Source: Erysipelotrichaceae bacterium
GTDB taxonomy: Bacteria > Bacillota_I > Bacilli_A > Erysipelotrichales > Erysipelotrichaceae
DNA length: 7,912 nt
Assembly (NCBI GenBank): GCA_017511325.1
Contig: JAFWKS010000312.1
Location: 1 to 7,912 of the forward strand
Reading direction: 5' to 3'
Shown here: positions 1 through 6,613 of the stretch, one piece after another
Position numbering within the stretch: position 1 is the stretch's first letter
Layout of the letters: every line of letters starts with the position of its first letter
Made by a program: the position numbers and the translations under genes
The notes under the pieces: generated by a model
The model's database searches: none
The model's input: the letters and a program-made list of their open reading frames with translations, nothing else
What the model was told of the DNA's origin: nothing

Positions 1-1
1 A

Positions 2-1090
2 GAGATCAAGGAATTCAACAGGAAAAGTGAGGCGATCAGAAGGATAAACGAAACGGTCGGATCGCTTGCGGCCTACATGAATCCACTTACCTATGCGATC
101 GTCAATATTGCGACGATCATCCTGATAAGAAACGGAGCGATCTATGTCGGCAACGGCAACCTGAATCAGGGGGATGTTGTTGCGCTATACAACTATATGG
201 CCCAGATCATAGTTGAACTGATCAAGCTGGCTTCTTTGACGATCACGATCAACAGATCACTGGCTTGCGCAAAAAGGATCAGCAATATCTTTGATATCGA
301 ACCTTCAATAGAATACAAGGACGAAAAAAACGAAAATAAACAAAATGAATACAAGGTGGAATTTGATGATGTATCTTTTGCGTATGGAAAAGAAGCAGAA
401 GATGCATTGAGCGATATAAGTTTCAAAGTTAAGGATAAACAGACCATCGGCATCATCGGCGGTACCGGTTCGGGCAAATCGACGATCGTCAAACTGATCC
501 CGCGTTTTTATGATGTGAATAAAGGTTCGATCAAGGTTGACGGCATCGATGTCAAAGATTATCACAAGGGTGAACTTATCAAAAAAGTAGGGATCGTTCC
601 ACAGAAAGCAGTCCTGTTTTCCGGTACCATCAGAGAAAACCTGAAGTGGGGAAATGAAGATGCGAGCGATGAAGAACTTTATGAAGCTTTAAAGATCGCT
701 CAGGCTTTTGAAGTTGTCGAAAGCAAGCAAAACAGACTAGATGAAATAGTCGAACAGGGCGGACGCAATTTCTCCGGCGGTCAAAGACAGCGTCTGACGA
801 TCGCCAGAGCTTTAGTCAAGAAACCGGAGATCCTCATTCTTGATGACAGTGCAAGTGCGCTTGATTTTCTGACTGACTATAAATTAAGACAGGCCATCAG
901 CAAGCTCAACATGACGATCTTCATCGTATCGCAAAGAAGCTCTAGCGTCATGAACTGTGACCGTATCATCGTCATGGATGATGGAAAGCTGGTGGGCTTT
1001 GATGAACATAAGAAGCTGCTTAAGGAAAACAAAGTCTATCAGGAGATCTATTATTCACAATTCCCTAAAGAGGTGTCAGATGAAGAATAA
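2..1090 (+). CDS. Heterodimeric ABC exporter half, degenerate-site subunit (5' truncated)
   Basis: This is the C-terminal 362 residues of an ABC exporter half-transporter. The frame is open from base 2, so the true start and roughly the first 200 residues (most of the membrane domain) lie upstream. The part present holds the last membrane segments (about bases 80-300) and a full ATPase domain. Counting from the Met at base 77, it has Walker A GGTGSGKST (128-136), Q-loop VPQ (174-176), signature FSGGQ (232-236) and Walker B LILDD (253-257). Two catalytic residues are altered: the Walker B Glu is Asp257, and the switch-loop His is Gln286 (IVSQRSS). In TM287/288- and BmrCD-type exporters such changes mark the subunit that forms the degenerate ATP site. 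The substrate (drug, lipid or peptide) cannot be read from the sequence. It overlaps the partner gene by 11 nt, so the two are surely co-transcribed. The family call is secure; the substrate is unknown. Confidence 0.95.
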   Translation, partial: EIKEFNRKSEAIRRINETVGSLAAYMNPLTYAIVNIATIILIRNGAIYVGNGNLNQGDVVALYNYMAQIIVELIKLASLTITINRSLACAKRISNIFDIEPSIEYKDEKNENKQNEYKVEFDDVSFAYGKEAEDALSDISFKVKDKQTIGIIGGTGSGKSTIVKLIPRFYDVNKGSIKVDGIDVKDYHKGELIKKVGIVPQKAVLFSGTIRENLKWGNEDASDEELYEALKIAQAFEVVESKQNRLDEIVEQGGRNFSGGQRQRLTIARALVKKPEILILDDSASALDFLTDYKLRQAISKLNMTIFIVSQRSSSVMNCDRIIVMDDGKLVGFDEHKKLLKENKVYQEIYYSQFPKEVSDEE

Positions 1091-2804
1091 CACTTTGAAA
1101 AAGGTACTGACCCTGATAAAGAAGCATTGGCTGTTTTTGATCTTCAGCATCCTTTTTTCGACGGCATCTGTGACCATTCAATTATATATTCCGATCCTGT
1201 TTGGTGAAGCGATCGACTGCATCAAAGGGATAAATGATATCGATATGCAAAGTATCGTCAGGATACTTCAAAGAGCTTCGATGTTGATACTGTCATCATC
1301 GATCCTGGCCTATTTCGCCAACGTGATAAACAATCACATCAGCTATAAGGTCGTCGAAGATCTGAGGATCAAAGCGATGACCAAGATCCAGATATTGCCT
1401 TTGTCATATCTGGATAAACATTCAAGCGGCGATCTCACTTCAAGAGTCATCGTTGACTGTGAACAGATAGCCGAAGGACTGCTGCTGGGTTTTTCAAATC
1501 TTTTTGCCGGGATTATCACGATCCTGGTGACTCTATATTTCATGATGTCTAAAGATCCGGGCATCACTTTGATGGTCTTTGTATTGACGCCGGTAAGTTT
1601 CTTTGTGTCAAAGTTCATCGCTTCAAGATCATATAAGATGTTCAGCAGACAGAATGAAAGCCGCGGCAAACTCAGCGGTCTTGTGAATGAGTTCGTCAAC
1701 AATGAAAAGATGATCAAAGCTTTCGGCTATGAAGACAAGGCGAATGAAAAGTTCAGAGTAATCAATGATGAACTTCAAGGTTATGCGAAAATGGCGGTCT
1801 TCTATTCATCGCTGACCAACCCGTCGACCAGAGCTGTAAACAACGTCATCTATGCTCTGGTCGTACTGGCAGGCTGTTTCAGGATCCTGGGCTCAACTTT
1901 GACTGTGGGCGGTCTAAGCGTCCTGCTGTCATATGCGAGCCAGTATATGAAACCGTTCAATGATATAAGTTCAGTCATAACGGAATTCCAGAATTCACTG
2001 TCCTGTGCTGAGCGCGTCTTTGAACTTATCGAAGCTAAGCCTCAAAGCAAGGATGGAGATAAAGAGCTTGTCGTAGACAAGGGCGAGATAAAGATCGAAG
2101 AAGTATATTTCTCTTATGAAGAGGGTCAAAGACTGATCGAAGATTTCAACTTTGAAGTAAAGAGCGGCGAGACGATCGCTATCGTGGGACCGACGGGCTG
2201 CGGCAAGACGACCTTGATAAATCTGCTGATGCGCTTTTATGATGTGAACAGCGGCACGATCGCCGTTGAAGGTCTTCCGATAAACGAAGTCACAAGAAGT
2301 TCTTTAAGAAACAGTTACGGCATGGTCCTTCAGGATACCTGGATCAGAAACGACAGTATCAGAAACAACATCTGCTTCGGCTCTAAAGCCAGCGATGAAG
2401 AGATAATCGTAGCCGCCAAGAAGACCCATGCCTATGATTTCATCAAGAGGATGGAACACTCTCTTGATACTGTTATCGATGAAAACTCCCTTTCTCAGGG
2501 TCAGAAACAGCTGTTATGTATTACCCGGGCAATGCTATCAAAGCCTAAAATGCTTATTCTTGACGAAGCGACATCAAATATTGATACCAGAACGGAGATC
2601 TATATCCAGAAAGCTTTCGCTGAAATGATGAAGGATAAAACGAGCTTTATCGTTGCCCATCGTCTTTCGACCATAAGGAATGCCGATAAGATCATCGTCA
2701 TGAAAGATGGCCATATCATCGAACAGGGAGGCCATGAAGAACTTCTCAAGCTGAAGGGCTTCTATTATGAACTGTATAACTCGCAGTTTGCCAGAGTTGA
2801 ATAA
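1080..2804 (+). CDS. Heterodimeric ABC exporter half, catalytic-site subunit
   Basis: This is a full-length 574-residue ABC half-exporter: an N-terminal six-helix membrane domain (about residues 15-300) and a C-terminal ATPase domain (about 335-570). I chose ATG 1080 rather than the upstream in-frame ATG at 957. It has an AAAGAGGTG ribosome site at 1067-1075, gives a normal N-terminus (MKNNTLKKVL), and avoids a 134-nt overlap with the previous gene. Visible motifs are Walker A GPTGCGKTT (370-378), Q-loop Gln418, Walker B LILDE with catalytic Glu496, and switch His527 (IVAHRLST). The signature is LSQGQ (471-475) instead of LSGGQ. In the head-to-tail ATPase dimer this signature faces the defective Walker site of the upstream subunit, while the intact FSGGQ of the upstream subunit faces this subunit's catalytic residues. 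The pair should therefore have one active and one degenerate site. It acts in the cytoplasmic membrane; the substrate is not deducible. The stop codon shares one base with the next gene's start. Confidence 0.96.
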   Translation: MKNNTLKKVLTLIKKHWLFLIFSILFSTASVTIQLYIPILFGEAIDCIKGINDIDMQSIVRILQRASMLILSSSILAYFANVINNHISYKVVEDLRIKAMTKIQILPLSYLDKHSSGDLTSRVIVDCEQIAEGLLLGFSNLFAGIITILVTLYFMMSKDPGITLMVFVLTPVSFFVSKFIASRSYKMFSRQNESRGKLSGLVNEFVNNEKMIKAFGYEDKANEKFRVINDELQGYAKMAVFYSSLTNPSTRAVNNVIYALVVLAGCFRILGSTLTVGGLSVLLSYASQYMKPFNDISSVITEFQNSLSCAERVFELIEAKPQSKDGDKELVVDKGEIKIEEVYFSYEEGQRLIEDFNFEVKSGETIAIVGPTGCGKTTLINLLMRFYDVNSGTIAVEGLPINEVTRSSLRNSYGMVLQDTWIRNDSIRNNICFGSKASDEEIIVAAKKTHAYDFIKRMEHSLDTVIDENSLSQGQKQLLCITRAMLSKPKMLILDEATSNIDTRTEIYIQKAFAEMMKDKTSFIVAHRLSTIRNADKIIVMKDGHIIEQGGHEELLKLKGFYYELYNSQFARVE

Positions 2805-4300
2805 TGACAGAAAAAGAAAGGACCTATATCGCGATCGACCTCAAATCTTTCTACGCTTCCGTTGAATGTGTGGAAAAAGGCTTTGATCCGCTCAATACGA
2901 ATCTGGTCGTGGCTGATTCATCCCGCACCAATAAGACGATCTGTCTGGCTGTTTCACCGGCCTTGAAGTCTTTCGGTATCGGGGGAAGACCACGCCTTTT
3001 TGAAGTGGAACAGGCGGTAAAAAAACTCAATGAAGAAAGAAAAAAGAAGACCTGGAACAAGACCTTCAGCGGCAGATCGAATCTGAAAGATAAGCTTGAT
3101 AACGACAGTTCCTTGGCTATCGACTACGTGGTAGCTGTACCACGCATGGCTCTTTATATCGAATATTCAACAAAGATCTATGATATCTACCTTAAGTATG
3201 TCTCCAAAGATGACATCCATATCTACTCGATCGATGAAGTCTTTATCGATGCAACGGATTATCTCAACACCTATAAAATGGGCGCCAGAGAGTTTGCGTT
3301 AAAGATGATCGAAGATGTCATGGTCAATACAGGCATAACGGCTACAGCCGGTATCGGTCCCAACCTGTACCTGGCTAAAGTTGCGATGGATATCGTTGCC
3401 AAGCATCTTCCTGCCGACAAGGACGGCGTCAGGATCGCACAGATAGATGAAAGAAAATACCGCGAACTGTTATGGACGCATGAACCGCTCACCGATTTCT
3501 GGAGAGTGGGACCGGGCTATATGCGAAGACTTGAAAAATACGGCATCCACACCATGGGCGATGTCGCAAGATTCTCTTTAAAAAACGACGGTGTCCTTTA
3601 TGATGAGTTTGGGATCAACGCAGAACTTCTGATCGATCATGCGTGGGGCTATGAACCGTGCACGATGAAGGACATCAAGAAATATAAACCTGTAAATAAT
3701 TCGCTTGGATCAGGGCAGGTCCTGATGGAGCCTTATACTTTCGAAAAAGCCAAAGTCGTCTTGAAAGAAATGATCGATAACCTGTGTCTTGATCTGGTGG
3801 AAAAAGGGCTGGTGACCGACAACGTCGGATTATATATCGGCTATGACAACTCCAATGATCTAAGGGGATTTAAAGGCGAGATCAAGAAAGACTGGTACGG
3901 CAGAAAGGTAGCTAAACCGGGCGGCGGTTCCATGAGCTTAAGAAATTTCACTTCTTCTGTTTCACTGATCAAGGAAGCCCTTCTTTACATCTATGATGAG
4001 ACAGTCAATAAGAATCTTAAGATCAGAAGGATAAACATCAGCTTCGGTCGGGTCGTTCCTAAAAGCAAGATCGCAGACAAGATCAAAGTCGAACAGTTCG
4101 ATCTTTTCTCTGATCCTGAAGCTATCATTAAGTATGATGAACAGGAGAAAAAGGAAGAGAAGAAAGAAGAAGATCTTGCGAAAGCTATCATCAGTATCAA
4201 ACAGCGCTTCGGCAAGAATTCGATATTAAAGGGAACGAATTTTGAAGAAGGAGCCACCGGTAAACAAAGAAACAATCAGATAGGAGGTCATCGTTCATGA
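2804..4300 (+). CDS. Y-family translesion DNA polymerase, UmuC/UvrX-like
   Basis: This 498-residue error-prone DNA polymerase copies past damaged template bases in the cytoplasm. The N-terminus carries the Y-family metal site: IDLKSFYASVE with Asp12, and SIDEVFID with Asp144 and Glu145. Tyr17, five residues after Asp12, sits at the steric-gate position, as in UmuC (Phe is found in DinB). TAGIGPNLYLAKVAMD (181-196) is the conserved palm helix region, and helix-hairpin-helix and little-finger regions follow (about 225-420). QFDLF (431-435) fits the beta-clamp-binding consensus. The charged tail (443-460) leads to a C-terminal block (EEGATGKQRNNQIGGH) that I associate with Bacillota UmuC-like proteins. 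It resembles Bacillus YqjW/UvrX more than DinB. ATG 2804 overlaps the preceding stop by one base, so translation probably depends on coupling; upstream there is only a weak AGAG site. I found no LexA box just ahead of it. A YolD-like gene follows directly, the usual partner in this phylum. Confidence 0.95.
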   Translation: MTEKERTYIAIDLKSFYASVECVEKGFDPLNTNLVVADSSRTNKTICLAVSPALKSFGIGGRPRLFEVEQAVKKLNEERKKKTWNKTFSGRSNLKDKLDNDSSLAIDYVVAVPRMALYIEYSTKIYDIYLKYVSKDDIHIYSIDEVFIDATDYLNTYKMGAREFALKMIEDVMVNTGITATAGIGPNLYLAKVAMDIVAKHLPADKDGVRIAQIDERKYRELLWTHEPLTDFWRVGPGYMRRLEKYGIHTMGDVARFSLKNDGVLYDEFGINAELLIDHAWGYEPCTMKDIKKYKPVNNSLGSGQVLMEPYTFEKAKVVLKEMIDNLCLDLVEKGLVTDNVGLYIGYDNSNDLRGFKGEIKKDWYGRKVAKPGGGSMSLRNFTSSVSLIKEALLYIYDETVNKNLKIRRINISFGRVVPKSKIADKIKVEQFDLFSDPEAIIKYDEQEKKEEKKEEDLAKAIISIKQRFGKNSILKGTNFEEGATGKQRNNQIGGHRS

Positions 4301-4737
4301 ATAAGAAAGACCCCCATCGCTATGATGATATTATCAATCTTCCGCACTTCGTATCCAAGAACCGCAAGCAGATGTCCTGTTATGACAGAGCTGCGCAGTT
4401 TGCGCCATTCGACGCCTTGGAAGGCTTTGATGAAGAAATGAAAGAGACAGCCCGTACGACAGATAATGAAGTGATCCTGGGCGAGAGTGAACTTCAGCTT
4501 CTCGATCACAAGTTTCAGATCCTTTTTGAACACTTCAAAGAGATCGGCGAGATCGAGATCACCTATTTTGAACCGGATCTCTATAAGGATGGCGGCATGT
4601 ATGTAGATAAGAAGATCAGAGTCAAAAGGATCGATCTCAGTAACCGGCTAATCGTTTCAAGCGAGAACGAGAAATTCGGCCTTGATTATATCAGCGATAT
4701 AAGAAACGAACTGATATCCAGATATCTGGATGAATAA
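4297..4737 (+). CDS. YolD-like family protein, partner of the Y-family polymerase
   Basis: This 146-residue protein belongs to the YolD-like family, typically encoded next to UmuC-like polymerases in Bacillota. The N-terminal core is characteristic: YDDIINLPHFVSKNRKQM (9-26) followed by DRAAQFAPFDAL (30-41). The C-terminal half has the second conserved patch, YFEPDLYKDGGMYV (about 105-118), then a predicted beta-rich VKRIDLSNR segment. The biochemical role is not established; because these bacteria lack a UmuD next to UmuC, the family has been suggested to stand in for it. I treat that as inference. The start is firm: AGGAGGT at 4282-4288 lies 8 nt before ATG 4297, and the ATGA overlap with the polymerase stop indicates coupled translation. 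There is no signal peptide or membrane segment. No Rho-independent terminator follows; the sequence just after the stop enters a large hairpin. Confidence 0.92.
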   Translation: MNKKDPHRYDDIINLPHFVSKNRKQMSCYDRAAQFAPFDALEGFDEEMKETARTTDNEVILGESELQLLDHKFQILFEHFKEIGEIEITYFEPDLYKDGGMYVDKKIRVKRIDLSNRLIVSSENEKFGLDYISDIRNELISRYLDE

Positions 4738-4739
4738 AA

Positions 4740-4804
4740 GCGACCTCCTTAAATATATGTGACTATAGACAGGGATTAAGTTAGTTGATATATGAAGGAG
4801 GCGC
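4740..4804 (+). promoter_or_regulatory. Hairpin burying a strong Shine-Dalgarno sequence
   Basis: CCTCCTT at 4744-4750 is the exact complement of AAGGAGG at 4795-4801 (7 bp). Outside it GCG 4740-4742 pairs with CGC 4802-4804 around a single bulged A4743. Inside it ATATAT 4753-4758 pairs with ATATAT 4788-4793 after a 2x1 internal loop. That gives about 16 bp closing a 29-nt loop. The buried AAGGAGG is the only strong ribosome site before the lipoprotein gene. The left arm copies the anti-Shine-Dalgarno tail of 16S rRNA. There is no T-run after the right arm on this strand, so it is a poor terminator in the sense of the genes. I infer translational control. The pairing is seen directly; the function is not shown. 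Confidence 0.5.
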
Positions 4805-4845
4805 AATGTTTGGCAAGCCTTCAGTGGCAGCAAACAGAAAAAGTG

Positions 4846-5643
4846 ATGAAAAAGATTTTATATGCAATAGTAATGACAGGAGTGATCACAGTTATGATGT
4901 TTTCCTTATCAGGATGCAGTAAAGGTTTGTCTGCCGGAAGTGAAAAAGACGGCATAAGCGTTGAAGTAAAGATCGATACCGAGAAAAACAAACCCGGCAA
5001 TACTGTCTATCACATCTACAGCAGCTTCAGAAATGCATCGGATGTGGAAGTGATGTATATCAAATATAAGCTAAGATTTCTTGATGACGAGGGAGAAGAA
5101 CTTTTTGTGATGTATCCGGCATGGCAAGGCCAGGATAAGCCGCTGATCAATGATGAGACAGGTAAAGATGAGATCCACATACAGGATCCAAGGAAGGCAG
5201 ACAAGATCGAAGTTGAGATAGTGGAGATAAAAGATGTCAAAGCCATCGCTCCGGTACATGTGCCGGTCTCCGGGGAATATCTATATGAAGCTCTCAATAA
5301 TGAAAGCCTCAACAGGATCAAAGAAGTTCGTCCTGTGAACATCAAGATCCTGATCGACCACATGGGAGCCAGAAATATCGCAGATGTAAGCGATGAAGAA
5401 ACTATCAACGCCCTTGTTGAAGCGTTCTGCAAAGTCAGGATCAAAAATGACGGAGGTATGTGGGTGACTGACAACTATAACGGTATCGAGTTTACTTTTC
5501 CTGATGGCAGCAAGTATTATCTTTCCTTGAATCTGGTCAACCTGGAATATTCGATCAACGGTGTCGAACATATCTATGAACTTGAAGACTTTGAAGAATT
5601 CTGGTTCATGTGCAAAAGACTGGCCGGAGAAATCAACTTCTAG
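4846..5643 (+). CDS. Putative lipoprotein, function unknown
   Basis: From ATG 4846 this encodes 265 residues beginning with a clear lipoprotein signal: MKKILY, a hydrophobic stretch, then lipobox LSGC with Cys24 as the lipidation site. The product should be anchored on the outer face of the cytoplasmic membrane. The mature part has two regions. Residues about 30-135 look like a beta-sandwich domain (FRNASDVEVMYIKYKLRFLDDEGEE), similar in style to extracytoplasmic FxLYD-like domains. A C-terminal region (about 165-265) has alternating strands and an aromatic-rich end (DFEEFWFMC). I do not recognise the family. The start is uncertain: the frame is open back to ATG 4792 (in-frame TGA at 4786-4788). 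AAGGAGG 4795-4801 best fits TTG 4810 (8-nt spacing), while ATG 4846 gives the most normal signal peptide but has no good ribosome site. It is not obviously linked in function to its neighbours. Confidence 0.82.
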   Translation: MKKILYAIVMTGVITVMMFSLSGCSKGLSAGSEKDGISVEVKIDTEKNKPGNTVYHIYSSFRNASDVEVMYIKYKLRFLDDEGEELFVMYPAWQGQDKPLINDETGKDEIHIQDPRKADKIEVEIVEIKDVKAIAPVHVPVSGEYLYEALNNESLNRIKEVRPVNIKILIDHMGARNIADVSDEETINALVEAFCKVRIKNDGGMWVTDNYNGIEFTFPDGSKYYLSLNLVNLEYSINGVEHIYELEDFEEFWFMCKRLAGEINF

Positions 5644-5672
5644 CAGCGAAAGATAATAGAGGGTTTTAGTCT

Positions 5673-5678
5673 TATAAT
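5673..5678 (+). promoter_or_regulatory. Candidate -10 box for the RpiR-type regulator gene
   Basis: A perfect TATAAT lies 8 nt before ATG 5687. Transcription would begin about at the start codon, giving a leaderless or near-leaderless mRNA. I see no convincing TTGACA at 16-18 nt upstream, and AT-rich sequence yields TATAAT by chance, so confidence is modest. No terminator separates this site from the lipoprotein gene, so read-through from there is also possible. Confidence 0.35.
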
Positions 5679-5686
5679 ATTGATAT

Positions 5687-6478
5687 ATGGATTTCTACGA
5701 AAAGACAAGTTCAGCTGTACCTAATCTGACAACTGGCGAACAGGAGATCTTTAATTATGTCATCAAGAATCTCCATGTGGTGAAGAACCTTTCGATCAGG
5801 CAGCTGGCAGAAAAGTGTTTTGTTTCTACCACGACTTTATTCAGATTCGTGAAGAAACTGGGTTATGAAGGCTACAACGATTTTATCGATGATGTCAGGG
5901 AAACGGAATATGCTTCAAGGAAGATCGATATCCCGAACATCGTCGCCAGAGACGATTACCGCGATTCCTATTTGAAAAACGTCATTGAAGCGGTAAAAGT
6001 CATAACTGATGAAAAGATGGAGATGTTTGATAAACTGATGTCCCGCAACCCGGATATCTATATCCTGGCTGAAGGTTTGAGCGGGGAAGTGGTTTATTAT
6101 ATCAAACGCCTTCTTGTGTCGTGCGGATACAACGTGGAAGTTCCTAAAGAGGAATATGAATTCAAATCGGTCTTAAAGAAGATCAAGCGCGATGACATCC
6201 TTTTAGCGCTGTCCTATAACGGCAACAACCAGAGCGTCATCCATAATATCGAAAGGATCTTTGCGATCTCGACGCCAAAGATCATTTCCATAACAAGGTC
6301 AGACAACAACGCCATTCAGAATATGTCTGATCTCAATTTCTATGTCTTTGCGGATGAGATCGAATATGAAGATGAAGACATAACTTCAAGGATCGGCATG
6401 ATCGCAATAATAGAGACTCTGATGTATAAACGGATCGTTTCGATGAGCTCATCTGGAACAATGTTACCTAAAATGTAA
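5687..6478 (+). CDS. RpiR/MurR-family transcriptional regulator (HTH + SIS domain)
   Basis: This 263-residue DNA-binding regulator has an N-terminal RpiR-type helix-turn-helix (about 1-75; LTTGEQEIFNYVIKN, then LSIRQLAEKCFVSTTTLFRF with recognition helix 47-56) and a C-terminal SIS domain (about 108-246; IYILAEGLSGEV, DDILLALSYNGNNQSV, KIISITRSDNNA). SIS domains in this family usually sense phosphorylated sugars. Here the usual SxSGxT phosphate loop reads SYNGNN, so the ligand may differ. The protein is slightly shorter than the usual 270-290 residues. The start is fixed: an in-frame TGA lies at 5681-5683 and no other Met occurs early. Unusually, no Shine-Dalgarno precedes it; the nearest purine run, GAGGG, is over 20 nt away. 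A terminator follows, then aguA on the same strand, which makes it the likely local regulator of agmatine use. That link is inferred from position only. Confidence 0.9.
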   Translation: MDFYEKTSSAVPNLTTGEQEIFNYVIKNLHVVKNLSIRQLAEKCFVSTTTLFRFVKKLGYEGYNDFIDDVRETEYASRKIDIPNIVARDDYRDSYLKNVIEAVKVITDEKMEMFDKLMSRNPDIYILAEGLSGEVVYYIKRLLVSCGYNVEVPKEEYEFKSVLKKIKRDDILLALSYNGNNQSVIHNIERIFAISTPKIISITRSDNNAIQNMSDLNFYVFADEIEYEDEDITSRIGMIAIIETLMYKRIVSMSSSGTMLPKM

Positions 6479-6484
6479 CGTTGT
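6458..6484. repeat. 10-bp inverted repeat over the regulator stop codon, possible operator
   Basis: ACAATGTTAC (6458-6467) and GTAACGTTGT (6475-6484) are inverted copies separated by 7 nt, with one mismatch (T/G, a wobble pair in RNA). The repeat covers the stop codon of the RpiR-type gene. An overlapping outer pair, GGAACA 6455-6460 with TGTTCC 6493-6498, offers an alternative fold. It could be an operator for the regulator, or an RNA structure stabilising the 3' end. The repeat is seen directly; its role is inferred. Confidence 0.45.
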
Positions 6485-6516
6485 GCAAAAAGTGTTCCGG
6501 GCGTTTCTTTCGCTAG

Positions 6517-6560
6517 CCATTTTATTGTAGGCTATTACAGTAAAATGGTATTTTTTATTT
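6517..6560 (+). terminator. Rho-independent terminator after the RpiR-type regulator
   Basis: CCATTTTATTGTA (6517-6529) pairs with TACAGTAAAATGG (6536-6548) over 13 bp with one G-U wobble, closing a 6-nt loop (6530-6535). TATTTTTTATTT follows at 6549-6560. This is the classic stem plus T-run arrangement 38 nt after the regulator stop. The stem is AT-rich, so termination may be partial. It separates the regulator transcript from aguA, which implies a separate promoter between about 6560 and 6660. Confidence 0.8.
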
Positions 6561-6613
6561 AGAAGATTAAGACCATACAAACATTTTTTCTTAGAGATCT
6601 GGTTTTATCAGCA

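Noticed and set aside
957..1079. Upstream ATG 957 as the start of the second ABC half
   Set aside because: It would overlap the first ABC gene by 134 nt and add a 41-residue non-family extension; ATG 1080 has its own ribosome site and gives a normal N-terminus.
2700..2803. LexA-type box just upstream of the polymerase gene
   Set aside because: Several GAAC words occur (for example near 2720 and 2768), but none has a correctly spaced GTTC partner.
4740..4804. Hairpin after YolD as a Rho-independent terminator
   Set aside because: The 29-nt loop is long and no T-run follows on the + strand. A TTTTATT run follows on the minus strand, but no minus-strand gene lies there to be terminated.
5016..5474. 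152-codon minus-strand ORF inside the lipoprotein gene
   Set aside because: Serine- and leucine-rich shadow of the + strand gene, with no family resemblance; the lipoprotein frame has a signal peptide and coherent composition.
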